64,000 bases of DNA from Streptoalloteichus tenebrarius (GCF_024171885.1 NZ_JAMTCP010000002.1:186001-250000), one strand, 5' to 3'. Counted from the first letter of the stretch, positions 1-9,587 are shown. The notes: generated from the sequence alone by a model not told the origin. Numbers and translations: made by a program.

Positions 1-79
1 GGAGAAGGCGAGCTGGTTCCGGGCCAGGCGGTCCGACCGCCAGCTTGAGGCGCGGGAGCACCCCGTCATCAACACCTGA
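1..79 (+). CDS. 3' end of an unidentified gene (partial)
   Basis: Only the last 25 codons are in the window, read from base 2 to the TGA at 77-79. The peptide is basic and polar and ends in REHPVINT. It is too short to assign to a family. A perfect long hairpin follows 8 bases after the stop, which supports a real gene end here. The frame is G/C-rich at third positions, like the neighbours. Nothing more can be inferred. Confidence 0.5.
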   Translation, partial: EKASWFRARRSDRQLEAREHPVINT

Positions 80-87
80 CGCGGTGG

Positions 88-128
88 CGGCCCGTCCCCA
101 CCCCGGAGCGCGGGGCGGGGACGGGCCG
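88..128. terminator. Bidirectional hairpin terminator
   Basis: Two 18-bp arms (88-105 and 111-128) pair perfectly around a 5-base loop. The hairpin lies between the convergent ends of the first partial gene and psuG, so it can serve both strands. There is no U-tract, as is usual in actinobacteria. Confidence 0.8.
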
Positions 129-149
129 CGCTGTTCCGGTGGCCCGGTC

Positions 150-1067
150 TCACGCGGGGCGGCGCTCGGCCAGCACCACGGCGACCTCGGCCGCCAACTT
201 GGCGTTGGCCAGCACCAACGCGACGTTCGCCGCCAAGCTCGCCCCCTCGCTGCGCTCGTGGAAGTGCGCGAGCAGCACCGGCGTCACGGCCTTGCCCCGC
301 ACCCCGCGCTCCCTGACCACGTTCTCGCCCTCGGCGAGCAGGCGGTCATGTGTCGCCCTGTCCATCTCGTGCTCGGGCGGAACCGGGTTGACCAGCAGCA
401 CACCCGCCGAACCCGGCACCGACGAGCGGTGCGCCGCCACCACCGCGGCGGCCTCCGCGGGGGTGTCCACCCTCCACGGCACCTCCATACCGGAATCCCG
501 CAGGTAGAAGGCGGGGAAACGGTCGGTCCGGTACCCGAGGACGGGCACCGAACGGGTCTCCAACGCCTCGAGCGTCGCTGGCACGTCCAGGACGGACTTC
601 ACGCCGGAGCACACCACCAGCACCGGGGTGTCGGCCACCACGTCGAGGTCGGCCGAGATGTCCCACGTCACCGCGGCGTCGCGGTGCACTCCGCCGAGAC
701 CTCCCGTGGCGAAGACGCCGATTCCCGCCGCGTGCGCGAGCGCCGCCGTGCCGGCCACCGTGGTCGCGCCGCTGCGACCCAGCGCCAACGCCGGCCCCAG
801 GTCCCGACGCGACAACTTGGCCAGCCCCGAGCGCCGGTCGCACACCCGGTCCAGCTCCTCGGCGGAGAGCCCCACCCGCGGTGCGCCGTCCAGCACGGCG
901 ATGGTCGCCGGCACCGCGCCCGCCTCGCGCACCGCCCGTTCCAGCTCGTCCGCCACCTCCCGGTTGCGGCCGGCCGGCAGGCCGTGGGCCAACAGTGTGC
1001 TCTCCAACGCCACCACCGGCCGGCCCTCGGCCAGGGCCCGCGTCACCTCGTCAGCGACTCGGAGCAC
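150..1067 (-). CDS. psuG: Pseudouridine-5'-phosphate glycosidase
   Basis: This 305-residue protein is full length for the PsuG/IndA family. The enzyme reversibly cleaves pseudouridine 5'-phosphate to uracil and ribose 5-phosphate during pseudouridine salvage. Visible family signatures are ALESTLLAHGLP near residue 20, ATIAVLDGAPRVGL near 55, FATGGLGGVHR in the middle and NPVPPEHEMD near residue 230. It starts at GTG 1067, only 29 bases from the divergent DUF3039 start, so the two genes must share a very compact promoter region. No PfkB-type pseudouridine kinase is adjacent in the visible sequence; it could precede the window or lie elsewhere. The identification rests on motif recognition and is strong. 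Confidence 0.93.
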   Translation of the reverse strand: MLRVADEVTRALAEGRPVVALESTLLAHGLPAGRNREVADELERAVREAGAVPATIAVLDGAPRVGLSAEELDRVCDRRSGLAKLSRRDLGPALALGRSGATTVAGTAALAHAAGIGVFATGGLGGVHRDAAVTWDISADLDVVADTPVLVVCSGVKSVLDVPATLEALETRSVPVLGYRTDRFPAFYLRDSGMEVPWRVDTPAEAAAVVAAHRSSVPGSAGVLLVNPVPPEHEMDRATHDRLLAEGENVVRERGVRGKAVTPVLLAHFHERSEGASLAANVALVLANAKLAAEVAVVLAERRPA

Positions 1068-1096
1068 GTCACCACCCGCCTTCCGCGTGAGGCATC

Positions 1097-1366
1097 ATGG
1101 ATGGCGTGAGCACTGCCACCCAGACCCGCCCGGACGTCGACACCCGTCCCGAGGGCACCGACCGGACCGGGGACGACACCCCGAAGATGTTCCACTACGT
1201 GCGCAAGGCCAAGATCGCGGAGAGCGCGGTCATGGGCACGCACGTGGTGGCGCTGTGCGGCGAGGTGTTCCCGGTGACCCGCTCGCCCAAGCCCGGCTCG
1301 CCCGTGTGCCCCGAGTGCAAGCGCATCTACGAGTCGCTCCCGCCCGGCGGCGACGGCGGCGAGTGA
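1097..1366 (+). CDS. DUF3039 family protein
   Basis: A small protein of 89 residues, widespread in actinobacteria and of unknown function. The conserved block MFHYVRKAKIAESAVMG is followed by CGEVFPV and SPVCPECKRIYE. The three cysteines and nearby residues suggest a zinc-ribbon-like metal site (inference). The start is ATG 1097; GTG 1106 would remove only three residues and cannot be excluded. It is divergent from psuG with a 29-bp gap. There is no strong ribosome site before either start, so leaderless translation is possible. Confidence 0.85.
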   Translation: MDGVSTATQTRPDVDTRPEGTDRTGDDTPKMFHYVRKAKIAESAVMGTHVVALCGEVFPVTRSPKPGSPVCPECKRIYESLPPGGDGGE

Positions 1367-2594
1367 CCAGCCCCGACACCACCCTTCGAGGGTGAGCGCC
1401 CGGGAGGCGCTCCGCACCCGTTCCACGTTGTCGAGGTTCTCGGGTGCGAGCCTCCCCGGGCGTCCTCTGGTCCGGGTTGGCCTTCCGACGAGGCTCCTGG
1501 GGCAAACGTGGTGTGCGGCTGTCGCGAGCCGTCACCACCCCTTGTCTCCCCGGGGGCCTCGTCGCGTTCCCACGGTCGAGTCGGGGGAGAACCTGGCCTC
1601 GGTTCGTGTTCCCTGCGGCGGAGCCTGGCGCCGATTGCCGTCCGCCTGACCACCCGGCACGACGATCACTCACCCGACTGTCCCGGCACCCATGCGACTT
1701 TCGCCGCGAGGTGAACCAACGACGCATGCGCTGACGACGGACACCAGAAGAACCTTCAATCGGAAAACCGTCAGAGGTTTGGCGGTCGCCCATCGGTTCC
1801 GTCGTCGCCCGGTCGCTATTCGCTGCTGTAGCTCGCTCACGGGCTCGTTTTCTCGACCTTCGCAGTCCCCCTGGTGTCCTCGACTCACCTCCGCCCCGCC
1901 GACCTCGCGGATTAGTGGGGGTGCACTCGTACGCGTCGGCATGCTCAGTAGCGCTCGCACTCGCGCTCCGGGGTTGATCATCCTCTCGGGGTGTCGAAGC
2001 GCCCAACGTGTCAAGTGCCCCGCGATGAGTGGGGATTTTCATGCGCGACGGGGAAAGATGATCGTGGCCATGGGAGTGCGCTTCTCGCTGCCGTCGGCAG
2101 AAACCGCTTTCGCCGTTTTCGGACGACCCGCAGCAATCGGGTGAAGGCGCACGACGGGTGCCCAGAGTCGAGGGTGGCTGACGGCTGGACCCTCGATCTG
2201 CTCAGGCGTGGGGCGTTGGTCGGCGGGCCGGTGTTCACCGCCCGAGCGTGGTCGGTCCGATCGGCCTTCCGCACCCCTGACGTCCCCGGATCGGGGTCGC
2301 GCCCGCCGTCCGGAGGACGTCGCTCGGCCTGGCCCTGCGGCTGGCGTTCACCAGGGGCGTCGTCGGCGTCAGCCGTCCGGCTTGGTGGGGTCCTCGGGAC
2401 GGGTGGAGCCCGTCGCACGGCCTCAAGAAGCGCGCCCCCGCCCCCGATGTGGATCTCAGCCGACCGGCGGCGATCTTCGGCTCGTCGTCGGCCGAACGAC
2501 GCGCCCCCGGTCGCCAGCGGCCACCCCGACCACCCGCTCCGGACGCCGGCGCCGTGGGGAGGCGCCACACCCACAAGACCGGAGGAGACACATC
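1367..2594. other. 1.2-kb gene-free stretch
   Basis: No convincing gene is seen on either strand. Open frames here have poor third-position GC bias and Arg/Ser/Pro-rich shadow composition. The part from about 1740 to 2150 is clearly less GC-rich than its surroundings. It may hold the promoter and a long leader of the secreted-protein gene at 2595, but I recognise no riboswitch. Confidence 0.5.
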
Positions 2595-4442
2595 TTGCGT
2601 CCCTGGACGAAGCGCACCCTGCACGCGGCGGTGCTGGCCGCGGGGGTCGCGGCGATGACGACGACGCAGGCGTCCGCGGCGCCGGAGCACGAGCGTCCCC
2701 ACTCCACCAGCCACCCGGTGGCGACCGACGCCGACCAGCTCGTCGCTCCGGCGAAGGGGACCGGGGCCAAGCCCGCCGCCCGGCCCGCCGGCGACGACGA
2801 CGGCGCCACCAACCCCAGCAAGGGAACGAAGCCGAACGGTGGGGCCAAGCCCGCCGAGACCACCAAGCCCGCCAAGCCCGCTGACACGACCAAGCCCGCC
2901 GACACGACCAAGGGCTCCCAGGGCGCGAACAAGGGCGCCACGAAGCCCCGCCCGCAGGAGGACCCCACCCCGGAGTCCTTCGGCAACCCGATCCCGGTGT
3001 CGACCACCCCCGAAGAGGTCAAGGTCGAGCTGCCGCTGGACACCTGCCACGGCCCGTACGCGCAGTCGCCCGGCAGCAAGCGCATCCCGTGCGCCGACAC
3101 CGGCGTGCACGCCACGCTCCCCAACGCCCCGGTGCAGGCCGGTCTGGCCGCCGCCGACACGATGGAGACCACGCTCGGGCAGGCCAGCAACCATCTCGCG
3201 CAGGAGCTCAAGAAGCGCCCCCAGTCCCCCGCCACCGCGCTCCACGCGACCGGCCAGGCCCTCAACGGCACCGCCAACGGCGTCGCCCACGAGATGCACC
3301 AGGACCGCCCCCTCACCGACCTCCGCCAGGTGGAGGCGCTGCTCGACGTGCTCCAGGGCCGCCGGCCGCTCGCCTCCGCCATCCCCGAGGCGCCGATCAA
3401 GCCCGTGACCCCCGCGCCCACGGCCTCCGAGCCCGCCGCGTCCGCCGCGTCCACCGCGCCCGTCGAGCCCTCCGCGCGCACCTCGCGTCCCCCGCAGCCC
3501 GGCCGACCCCAGTTCGGGCTGACCGGCGGCCTGGAGAACCTCGGCATCATCGACGGCGCCAACCGGCTCGCCAAGCTGGAGTTCGCGCCCTACGACTCCA
3601 AGCGCCCGCAGGCCCTGGCGGCCGGCGACTACGGCGTGGAGGCCGACCTGGTGCACGGCCAGACCATCGAGCCGTTCAGCAAGCCGCTCACCCTGCCGAC
3701 CCTCGACGAGCTCGAGGTGCTCCAGCCGCTGCTGAGGAAGGAGACGCTGCGGGGCCTGTCCCGGCCGGCTCCGGACATCGTCAACGGGCCCCAGCAGTCG
3801 ACCAACACCCTCGGCATGCTCATGCCGATCACCAAGAACCAGAACCACTTCCCGGCGTCGTTCGCGACGGGCGACCAGCCCATGCCCAGGTCCGGCGAGC
3901 CCACGCCGAGGGCCGGCAAGCTCGCGCCGGGGACGCAGGCGCTCACCAACGGTTCCAACCCCGTCTCCAAGCTGCTGAGTGACGCGCTCGGGAAGACCCC
4001 GCTCAGCCCCAACAACCTCGGGCTCGGCCCCAAGCCGAAGCCGAAGCCCGCTCCCCAGCCGGTCGTCGACGAGGACGAGGACGACGACACGTCGGTCGAG
4101 GAGATGAGCGGCGCGGAGGCCGAGGCGGCCGCGGCGGAGGCTCCGGCCCCTCCGGCCCCCGGTGCGCCGGAACCCGCGGGAACCCCCGTTCCGGTGACCG
4201 CGACTCCCGTCTCCACCCCGGGTGACGGCGCCCAGGGCGAGGGCGTCCCGGCCACGACCAGCGCGGCTGACGCCTCGGGCGCGCCCGACCAGTCGGGTGG
4301 GTCCGGTGGCAAGCGCAAGCCCACCCTCGACCCGGGCATCCCGATCCACGCCTTCCAGGGCAACACCGAGGTCAACGACCTGCTCGGCCAGGTCACCTCG
4401 CCGCTGTCCGGCGCGCTTCCCCAGGCCCTGCCCGGCTCCTGA
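2595..4442 (+). CDS. Secreted Pro/Ala-rich protein, unknown function
   Basis: The start is TTG 2595, preceded by a strong ribosome site GGAGGAGA at 2581-2588. This gives 615 residues beginning RPWTKRTL, then a hydrophobic stretch ending near QASAA, which is a typical Sec signal peptide. After it come low-complexity segments (KPADTTK repeats around residues 90-110), a central part with possible helices, a Pro/Ala/Ser-rich stretch, an acidic run (VDEDEDDDTSVEE near residue 490) and a C-terminal segment rich in Gly, Ser and Pro. Only one CxxxxxxxxxxxxxxxxC pair is visible, near residue 150. No enzymatic motif is recognised. It may be a cell-wall or extracellular matrix protein (inference). A perfect hairpin follows 22 bases after the stop. 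Confidence 0.7.
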   Translation: MRPWTKRTLHAAVLAAGVAAMTTTQASAAPEHERPHSTSHPVATDADQLVAPAKGTGAKPAARPAGDDDGATNPSKGTKPNGGAKPAETTKPAKPADTTKPADTTKGSQGANKGATKPRPQEDPTPESFGNPIPVSTTPEEVKVELPLDTCHGPYAQSPGSKRIPCADTGVHATLPNAPVQAGLAAADTMETTLGQASNHLAQELKKRPQSPATALHATGQALNGTANGVAHEMHQDRPLTDLRQVEALLDVLQGRRPLASAIPEAPIKPVTPAPTASEPAASAASTAPVEPSARTSRPPQPGRPQFGLTGGLENLGIIDGANRLAKLEFAPYDSKRPQALAAGDYGVEADLVHGQTIEPFSKPLTLPTLDELEVLQPLLRKETLRGLSRPAPDIVNGPQQSTNTLGMLMPITKNQNHFPASFATGDQPMPRSGEPTPRAGKLAPGTQALTNGSNPVSKLLSDALGKTPLSPNNLGLGPKPKPKPAPQPVVDEDEDDDTSVEEMSGAEAEAAAAEAPAPPAPGAPEPAGTPVPVTATPVSTPGDGAQGEGVPATTSAADASGAPDQSGGSGGKRKPTLDPGIPIHAFQGNTEVNDLLGQVTSPLSGALPQALPGS

Positions 4443-4463
4443 CCCTCCTCCGCAGCGGGTGGT

Positions 4464-4503
4464 GACGGGCCCGGAACCCACGACCGTGGGTTCCGGGCCC
4501 GTC
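4464..4503. terminator. Hairpin terminator between convergent genes
   Basis: Arms 4464-4481 and 4486-4503 are 18 bp and perfectly complementary, with the 4-base loop GACC. It separates the secreted-protein gene from the convergent whiD gene. Confidence 0.85.
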
Positions 4504-4556
4504 GTGTCCGGTGCGCCTCCGCCCGACGGCGGCCCGGCGCGCCCAGCGTTCGTGGA

Positions 4557-4835
4557 TCAGCGGGTGCCGTAGATCATGGTGCGCAGCTCCGACTCGCCGA
4601 GCCCGCCCCAGACGCCGTAGGTCTCGTGCACGCTCAGCGCGTGCTGCCGGCACTCGCGCATCACCGGGCAGCTCCGGCAGATCGCCTTGGCCCGTTCCTC
4701 CCTGGCCCGCCGGGCGGCGCCCCGCTCCTTCTCCGGATGGAAGAACAGCGCGCTGTTCATGCCCCGGCAGGCGGCATGGAGCTGCCAGTCCCAGACGTCG
4801 CTCACCGGCTTCGGCAACCTGCGAGTGTCGGCCAC
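4557..4835 (-). CDS. whiD: WhiB-family regulator, WhiD/WhiB3 type
   Basis: A 92-residue iron-sulfur transcription factor. The four cluster ligands are C23, C53, C56 and C62 (CxxC within ICRSCPVM), followed by the family turn GVWGGLG at 74-80. The N-terminal part WDWQLHAACRGM and LFFHPEKERGAARR matches the WhiB3/WhiD branch rather than WhiB1, WhiB2 or WhiB4. GTG 4835 is preferred over an upstream ATG (4865): GAGGAGG lies 5 bases before it, and the product then begins MADTRRLP, much as I recall for Streptomyces WhiD. Family members sense redox state or nitric oxide and bind the principal sigma factor; WhiD acts late in sporulation in Streptomyces. It is transcribed toward the preceding terminator. 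Confidence 0.92.
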   Translation of the reverse strand: MADTRRLPKPVSDVWDWQLHAACRGMNSALFFHPEKERGAARRAREERAKAICRSCPVMRECRQHALSVHETYGVWGGLGESELRTMIYGTR

Positions 4836-5110
4836 GACCGCCTCCTCAAGCCTCGTCCGCTGCACTGTTGGGGTGTTCGTGGGCGAACCGGTCGCCGCCG
4901 AGCGCCACGAGCACCGACAGGTGCCCGAGGGGACGCCGTGGCGGTGTGGTCGGTCTCCGGGCGGATGCCCTCCGTCGGCCGGGACCGGTGACTCCGGCCC
5001 GCCTGCGGTGTCCCTCGGGTCTGTCGTCCCGGGTCGGGTTGCCCCGCCCTTCCGGGGTCAAACCTGACGTGCGCTGGACCACAGAGTGACGGCAAACCCC
5101 GAGTGGGGTG

Positions 5111-6253
5111 TCACTCCGCTGGGGGTGAGGGGGGAGTTTCGCGACGCAGGGGGATCGTGTCCTGGGTGTCGGCGGGGGAGGGCGCGGTGTGCGTCCGTTC
5201 GGCGGCCCTGGCGCGCGCCGCCTGCCGGCGTTGCCGCCGGGCCTGGTCGGCCTGCTCGCGGCGCAGCCGCTCGGCCGCGCGCTCCATCTCCAGCCGACGC
5301 CAGCGCCGGCGCTCCCTGCGGGTCATCCTGGCCGGCCACATCTCCTGGATCGTGTTGTTGAAGTGCGCCCCCAGGACGATGGCGAAGCCGATGAAGAACG
5401 CGAACAGCAGGAACGCGATCGGGGTGGCCAGCGCGCCGTAGGTGTAGCCGGTGCCGGTGATCCAGCTCATGTACAACCGCAGCCCGGAACTGGCGAGCAG
5501 GAAGACCACCATGGCCATCACCGCCCCCGGCAGGCCCCGGTGCCACGGCAGCTTCCTCGGCAGCGCCACCTTGTAGAGGGTGGCCAGGGCGATCATCAAC
5601 AGCACGCCGGTCGTCGGGTAGTAGAAGCGGTCGACCAGGTTCTCCACGGTCGGGTGCCACGGTTCGGGGAAGACCCTGGGCAGCAGGCCGGGACCCAGCG
5701 CGAGCAGCGGCAGCACGATCACCGCCGCGATCAACCCCACCAGGTACAACAGCAGCGCGACGATCCGCTGCCAGACGACGTTGCGCACGTTGTACTGCCC
5801 GTGCGCCACGGTGATCGCGTCGACGAACGAGGCCATCGCCGACGACCCCGCCCACAGCGACAGCACGAAGCCGATCGAGACGATCTCGCTGCGACCCCTG
5901 GTCAGGATGTCGGCCACGGTCGGCGCGATGATCCGGTCCACCACGTCCAGCGTGAACACGGTGCGGCAGAATCCGATGATCTTCCCGTGGACCGTGTCGA
6001 CGATCTCCCTGCCGAACCAGTCCCCGACGAAGCCCAGACTGCCCAGCAGCCCGAGCAGCAGCGGGGGCAGCGACAACGTGATCCAGAACGCCGCCTCGGC
6101 CGACTCCGAGAAGATGTTGTGGTCCCACGCGCGGGACAGGGTGCGCGTGAACAGACGCAGCGGCCCACGGGGTACCGGGCTCTGCCGGGAGGCGGTGCCG
6201 CTGCGCCCGTCGTCGTTCAACCGAGGACCCATCGCGGCCCAAGCATGGTGCAT
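5111..6253 (-). CDS. YihY/BrkB-family inner-membrane protein
   Basis: About 380 residues with the YihY/BrkB core: an N-terminal SFxxxxAFWxxLSLPPLLLG-like segment (residues about 50-75), six membrane helices, and a highly charged C-terminal tail rich in Arg, Glu and Ala that could form a coiled coil. The family is often labelled virulence factor BrkB or tRNA-processing RNase BN; the latter is a historical mis-assignment and the real role is unknown. The start ATG 6253 follows a G-rich stretch; ATG 6232 is an alternative. It is divergent from the helicase gene at 6469. The long basic tail is typical of actinobacterial members. Confidence 0.85.
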   Translation of the reverse strand: MHHAWAAMGPRLNDDGRSGTASRQSPVPRGPLRLFTRTLSRAWDHNIFSESAEAAFWITLSLPPLLLGLLGSLGFVGDWFGREIVDTVHGKIIGFCRTVFTLDVVDRIIAPTVADILTRGRSEIVSIGFVLSLWAGSSAMASFVDAITVAHGQYNVRNVVWQRIVALLLYLVGLIAAVIVLPLLALGPGLLPRVFPEPWHPTVENLVDRFYYPTTGVLLMIALATLYKVALPRKLPWHRGLPGAVMAMVVFLLASSGLRLYMSWITGTGYTYGALATPIAFLLFAFFIGFAIVLGAHFNNTIQEMWPARMTRRERRRWRRLEMERAAERLRREQADQARRQRRQAARARAAERTHTAPSPADTQDTIPLRRETPPSPPAE

Positions 6254-6468
6254 CCCCCCTGCTCCCGACAGCACGCCCCCGGTGCGGTCGGCGTGTCGCG
6301 CCGTCCCGCCGCGTCGCTCGCCGGGCGGGTCGACCCCTCCAGGTAGAGTGCCCGATGGCCCCCTTCTCGCGTGCGGCGTCGGAGCCGGAACCTGACCCGA
6401 CGCGCGCACCAGTGGGGGCATTTGCACGTCGTGGAGCCGGTGCGTCAGTGGAAGGAGCGGCAAGACTC

Positions 6469-8208
6469 GTGGCCCAGCCCGTGCCCGACTCCCCGGCCCC
6501 CTCCGCCGCGACGCGGCCCCTGCGCGCGTGGCAGCGCCGCGCGCTGACCCGGTACCTGGCGACCCGGCCGCGGGACTTCCTCGCGGTCGCGACGCCCGGC
6601 GCCGGCAAGACCACGTTCGGGCTGCGGGTGGCGGCGGAGTTGTTGGCCGACCGGACGGTGGAGCAGGTGACCGTGGTCACCCCCACCGAACACCTCAAGC
6701 ACCAGTGGGCGGCCGCGGCCGCCGCCGCGGGCATCCCGATCGACCCCGAGTTCCGCAACTCCATGGGTGTCACCTCGCGGGACTTCCGCGGCGTCGCGGT
6801 GACCTACGCCCAGGTCGCGGCCCATCCCTCGCTGCACAGGGTCCGCACGGAGAACCGCAAGACGCTGGTGATCCTGGACGAGATCCACCACGCCGGCGAC
6901 GCCAAGTCCTGGGGCGAGGCCACCCGCGAGGCGTTCATGCCCGCCGTGCGCCGCCTGGCGCTGACCGGTACCCCGTTCCGCAGCGACGACAACCCCATCC
7001 CGTTCGTCACCTACGAACCGGACGCGGACGGCACCCAGCGCAGCAAGGCCGACCACTCCTACGGCTACGCCGACGCGTTGCGCGACGGCGTCGTCCGACC
7101 CGTGGTCTTCCTCGCCTACTCCGGAGAGGCGCACTGGCGGACCAGCGCCGGCGAGGAGTACACGGCGCGCCTGGGCGAGCCGCTCACGCAGGAGCAGACG
7201 GCCCGCGCGTGGCGCACCGCGCTCGACCCGACCGGCGAGTGGATGCCCGCAGTGCTCGCCGCCGCCGACACCCGGCTGACGCAGCTCCGCAACAACGGGA
7301 TGCCCGACGCCGGCGGACTGGTCATCGCCTCCGACCACGTCACCGCGAAGGCGTACGCGCAGATCCTGCAACGCACCACCGGACACGAGCCGGTCGTGGT
7401 CCTGTCCGACGACCCCAGGGCGTCGGCCAGGATCGACGAGTTCTCGGCGTCGGACGACCGCTGGCTCGTCGCGGTCCGCATGGTCTCCGAGGGCGTCGAC
7501 GTCCCGCGGCTCGCGGTCGGCGTCTACGCCACCAGCGCCTCGACGCCGCTGTTCTTCGCCCAGGCGATCGGCCGTTTCGTGCGCGCCCGGCGCCCCGGCG
7601 AGACGGCCAGCGTGTTCCTGCCCAGCGTCCCGGTGCTGCTGGAGCTGGCCAGCCAGTTGGAGGCGCAGCGCGACCACGTGCTGGGCAAGCCGCACCGGCC
7701 CAAGGAGGGCTGGGACGACGAGCTGGTCGCCGACGCCAACCGGCGCAAGGACGAGCCGGGCGAGGACGAGCGCTCGTTCACCGCGCTCGGCGCGTCCGCC
7801 GAGCTGGACCAGGTGATCTACGACGGCTCGTCGTTCGGCACCGCCGCGCTGGCCGGGACCGAGGAGGAACAGGACTACCTCGGCCTGCCCGGCCTGCTCT
7901 CACCCGACCAGATGAGGGCCCTGCTCCGGCAGCGACAGGAGAAGCAGCTCGCCGAGGCCACCCGGCGCAAGGCGGCGGAGCCGCCGCCCCCGCCGCCGGA
8001 GCCGGCCGCCAGGCCGCAGACGGTCCAGGAACGCCTGGCGAACCTGCGGCGGGAGCTGAACACCCTGGTGGCGCTGCACCACCACCGGACGGGCAAGCCG
8101 CACGGGCGCATCCACTCCGAGCTGCGCAGTTACTGCGGGGGACCGCCCACGCCGATGGCGACCGTCGAGCAGTTGGAGGAGCGCATCGCCACGCTCCGCT
8201 CATGGTGA
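6469..8208 (+). CDS. SF2 DEAD/DEAH-box helicase-like ATPase
   Basis: A superfamily 2 helicase of about 579 residues. The Walker A is TPGAGKTT, the Walker B box is DEIH (LVILDEIHHAG), motif III is LTGTP, and motif VI is QAIGRFVRARRP. The N-terminal LRAWQRRALTRYL is the Q-motif-like segment of type I restriction-like and RecG-like helicases. The C-terminal 120 residues hold a Pro-rich linker and a helical segment ending in an HHHRTGKPHGRIHSELR patch shared by actinobacterial relatives. GTG 6469 has AAGGAG 11 bases upstream. An ATG at 6355 lies 6 bases after a TAGAGT -10-like hexamer and could instead give a leaderless 617-residue form. The substrate is unknown; a DNA repair role is guessed only from the family. 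Confidence 0.85.
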   Translation: MAQPVPDSPAPSAATRPLRAWQRRALTRYLATRPRDFLAVATPGAGKTTFGLRVAAELLADRTVEQVTVVTPTEHLKHQWAAAAAAAGIPIDPEFRNSMGVTSRDFRGVAVTYAQVAAHPSLHRVRTENRKTLVILDEIHHAGDAKSWGEATREAFMPAVRRLALTGTPFRSDDNPIPFVTYEPDADGTQRSKADHSYGYADALRDGVVRPVVFLAYSGEAHWRTSAGEEYTARLGEPLTQEQTARAWRTALDPTGEWMPAVLAAADTRLTQLRNNGMPDAGGLVIASDHVTAKAYAQILQRTTGHEPVVVLSDDPRASARIDEFSASDDRWLVAVRMVSEGVDVPRLAVGVYATSASTPLFFAQAIGRFVRARRPGETASVFLPSVPVLLELASQLEAQRDHVLGKPHRPKEGWDDELVADANRRKDEPGEDERSFTALGASAELDQVIYDGSSFGTAALAGTEEEQDYLGLPGLLSPDQMRALLRQRQEKQLAEATRRKAAEPPPPPPEPAARPQTVQERLANLRRELNTLVALHHHRTGKPHGRIHSELRSYCGGPPTPMATVEQLEERIATLRSW

Positions 8209-8313
8209 ACCGGGGGCGGTAGCCTACGCGCCACCATGGCGCGACGCCCGGTGGTGACCACCCGGCGCACCGGCGCACCGGCGCGGCGGGCCGGCTCGGG
8301 AGGAGGGGAGGCG

Positions 8314-9489
8314 ATGGCGAGTCCACCCACCGCGGGCGCCCGGCCGGACGACGTGCGGCGGCACAACCGCGCGGCCCTGCTCCGGCGGCTGCACGTCGAC
8401 GGCCCCTGCACGCGGGCCGCGCTGGCCACCGAGCTGGGCCTCAACCGCAGCACGATCAAGACCCTGGTCGACGGCCTCACCGACGCCGGCCTGGTGGCCG
8501 AGCAGGTCCCCACCCGGCGGGCCGGCGCGGGCCGCCCCTCGCTGTTGGTGGTGCCGAGGGCCACGGCCGTGGTGGTGCTGGCGGTCGACGTCGGCGTCGA
8601 GCAGCTCACCGTCGCGACGGTCGGCATCGGCGGGGACGTGCTCGGCCGCCGGAGCTGGGTCCTGGAACGCGGCCGGGTGCACCCCGTGGACGTGGTGGAC
8701 CGGGTGACCGAGGCCCGGCGGCGGCTCGCCGACGAGCTGGGGGTGGACGCCGTCGCGGTCGGCGTGTCCGTGCCCGGCACCGTGCGGCGCGCGGACGGGC
8801 AGGTGCACGAGGCGCCGAACCTGCACTGGACCGACGTGCCCCTCGGCGAGCAGCTCTCCCGCGTCCTGCGGCTGCCGGTGCAGGTCGGCAACGACGCCGA
8901 CCTCGGCGGTCTGGCCGAGCACACCAGGGGCGCGGCCAGGAACACCGCGGACGCGCTGTACCTGTCGGCCGACGTCGGCGTGGGTGGCGGCGTGATCTCC
9001 GGCGGGGTTCTGCTGCGCGGCACCGGCGGGTACGTCGGCGAGCTCGGGCACATGGTCGTCCGCCCGGACGGACGACAGTGTTACTGCGGGTGCCGGGGAT
9101 GCTGGGAGACCGAGGTGGGGGAGGACGCGGTACGCCGAGCCCTCAGCCTTCCGGGAGATGCCGACCGTGCGGCGATCGTGGCCGAGCTGCGGTCGCTGGC
9201 CGACGACGCCGAGCTGGCCCGGCACCGGCTCCGCGGCGTGGCCGACTGGTTGGCGCTCGGCCTGGCCAACGCGGTCAACCTCCTGGCCCCGGAACTGGTG
9301 GTGCTGGGCGGCCTGCTCGCGGCGCTGCCGCCCTCGGTCGTGGCCGAGGTCGAGGAGGTGGTCCGCCGGCGCAGCATGGTCGCCAGGGCCTCCGGCCACC
9401 TCCGGGTGGCCACCGCCGCCCTCGGCGGCGAGGGACCCCTGTTGGGGGCGGCCGAACTGGCGTTCGAGCCGGTGCTCGCCACGGTGTGA
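8314..9489 (+). CDS. ROK-family transcriptional regulator
   Basis: 391 residues. An N-terminal winged helix-turn-helix (about residues 15-75, RAALATELGLNRSTIKTLV) is followed by a ROK sugar-kinase-like fold. The ROK zinc site is intact: GHMVVRPDGRQCYCGCRGCW supplies one His and three Cys. The kinase-like part has VGVSVPGT and GNDADLGGLAE. Such proteins (NagC/XylR type) usually repress sugar-uptake or catabolic genes and respond to a sugar or sugar phosphate. ATG 8314 is chosen over ATG 8236 because a strong site GGAGGAGGGGAGG lies just before it. No sugar genes adjoin, so the target is unknown. Confidence 0.9.
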   Translation: MASPPTAGARPDDVRRHNRAALLRRLHVDGPCTRAALATELGLNRSTIKTLVDGLTDAGLVAEQVPTRRAGAGRPSLLVVPRATAVVVLAVDVGVEQLTVATVGIGGDVLGRRSWVLERGRVHPVDVVDRVTEARRRLADELGVDAVAVGVSVPGTVRRADGQVHEAPNLHWTDVPLGEQLSRVLRLPVQVGNDADLGGLAEHTRGAARNTADALYLSADVGVGGGVISGGVLLRGTGGYVGELGHMVVRPDGRQCYCGCRGCWETEVGEDAVRRALSLPGDADRAAIVAELRSLADDAELARHRLRGVADWLALGLANAVNLLAPELVVLGGLLAALPPSVVAEVEEVVRRRSMVARASGHLRVATAALGGEGPLLGAAELAFEPVLATV

Positions 9490-9554
9490 CGTGGACACCC
9501 CCGACCGACGCCTCCCGCGTCGTCAGCCTCGCCCACTCCACCAGCGGAAACGCC

Positions 9555-9587
9555 GACGGGCGGGGACCTGGTCGGTCCCCGCCCGTC
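9555..9587. terminator. Hairpin terminator between convergent genes
   Basis: Arms 9555-9568 and 9574-9587 (14 bp, perfect) with a 5-base loop lie between the ROK regulator and the convergent small gene at 9621. Confidence 0.85.

Noticed and set aside
1692-2144. 150-codon frame in the 1.2-kb gap before the secreted protein
   Set aside because: Composition is Arg/Ser-rich with no third-position GC bias and no family resemblance.
1367-2594. Possible c-di-AMP (ydaO-type) riboswitch before the secreted-protein gene
   Set aside because: I could not find the conserved core of that riboswitch class in the region.
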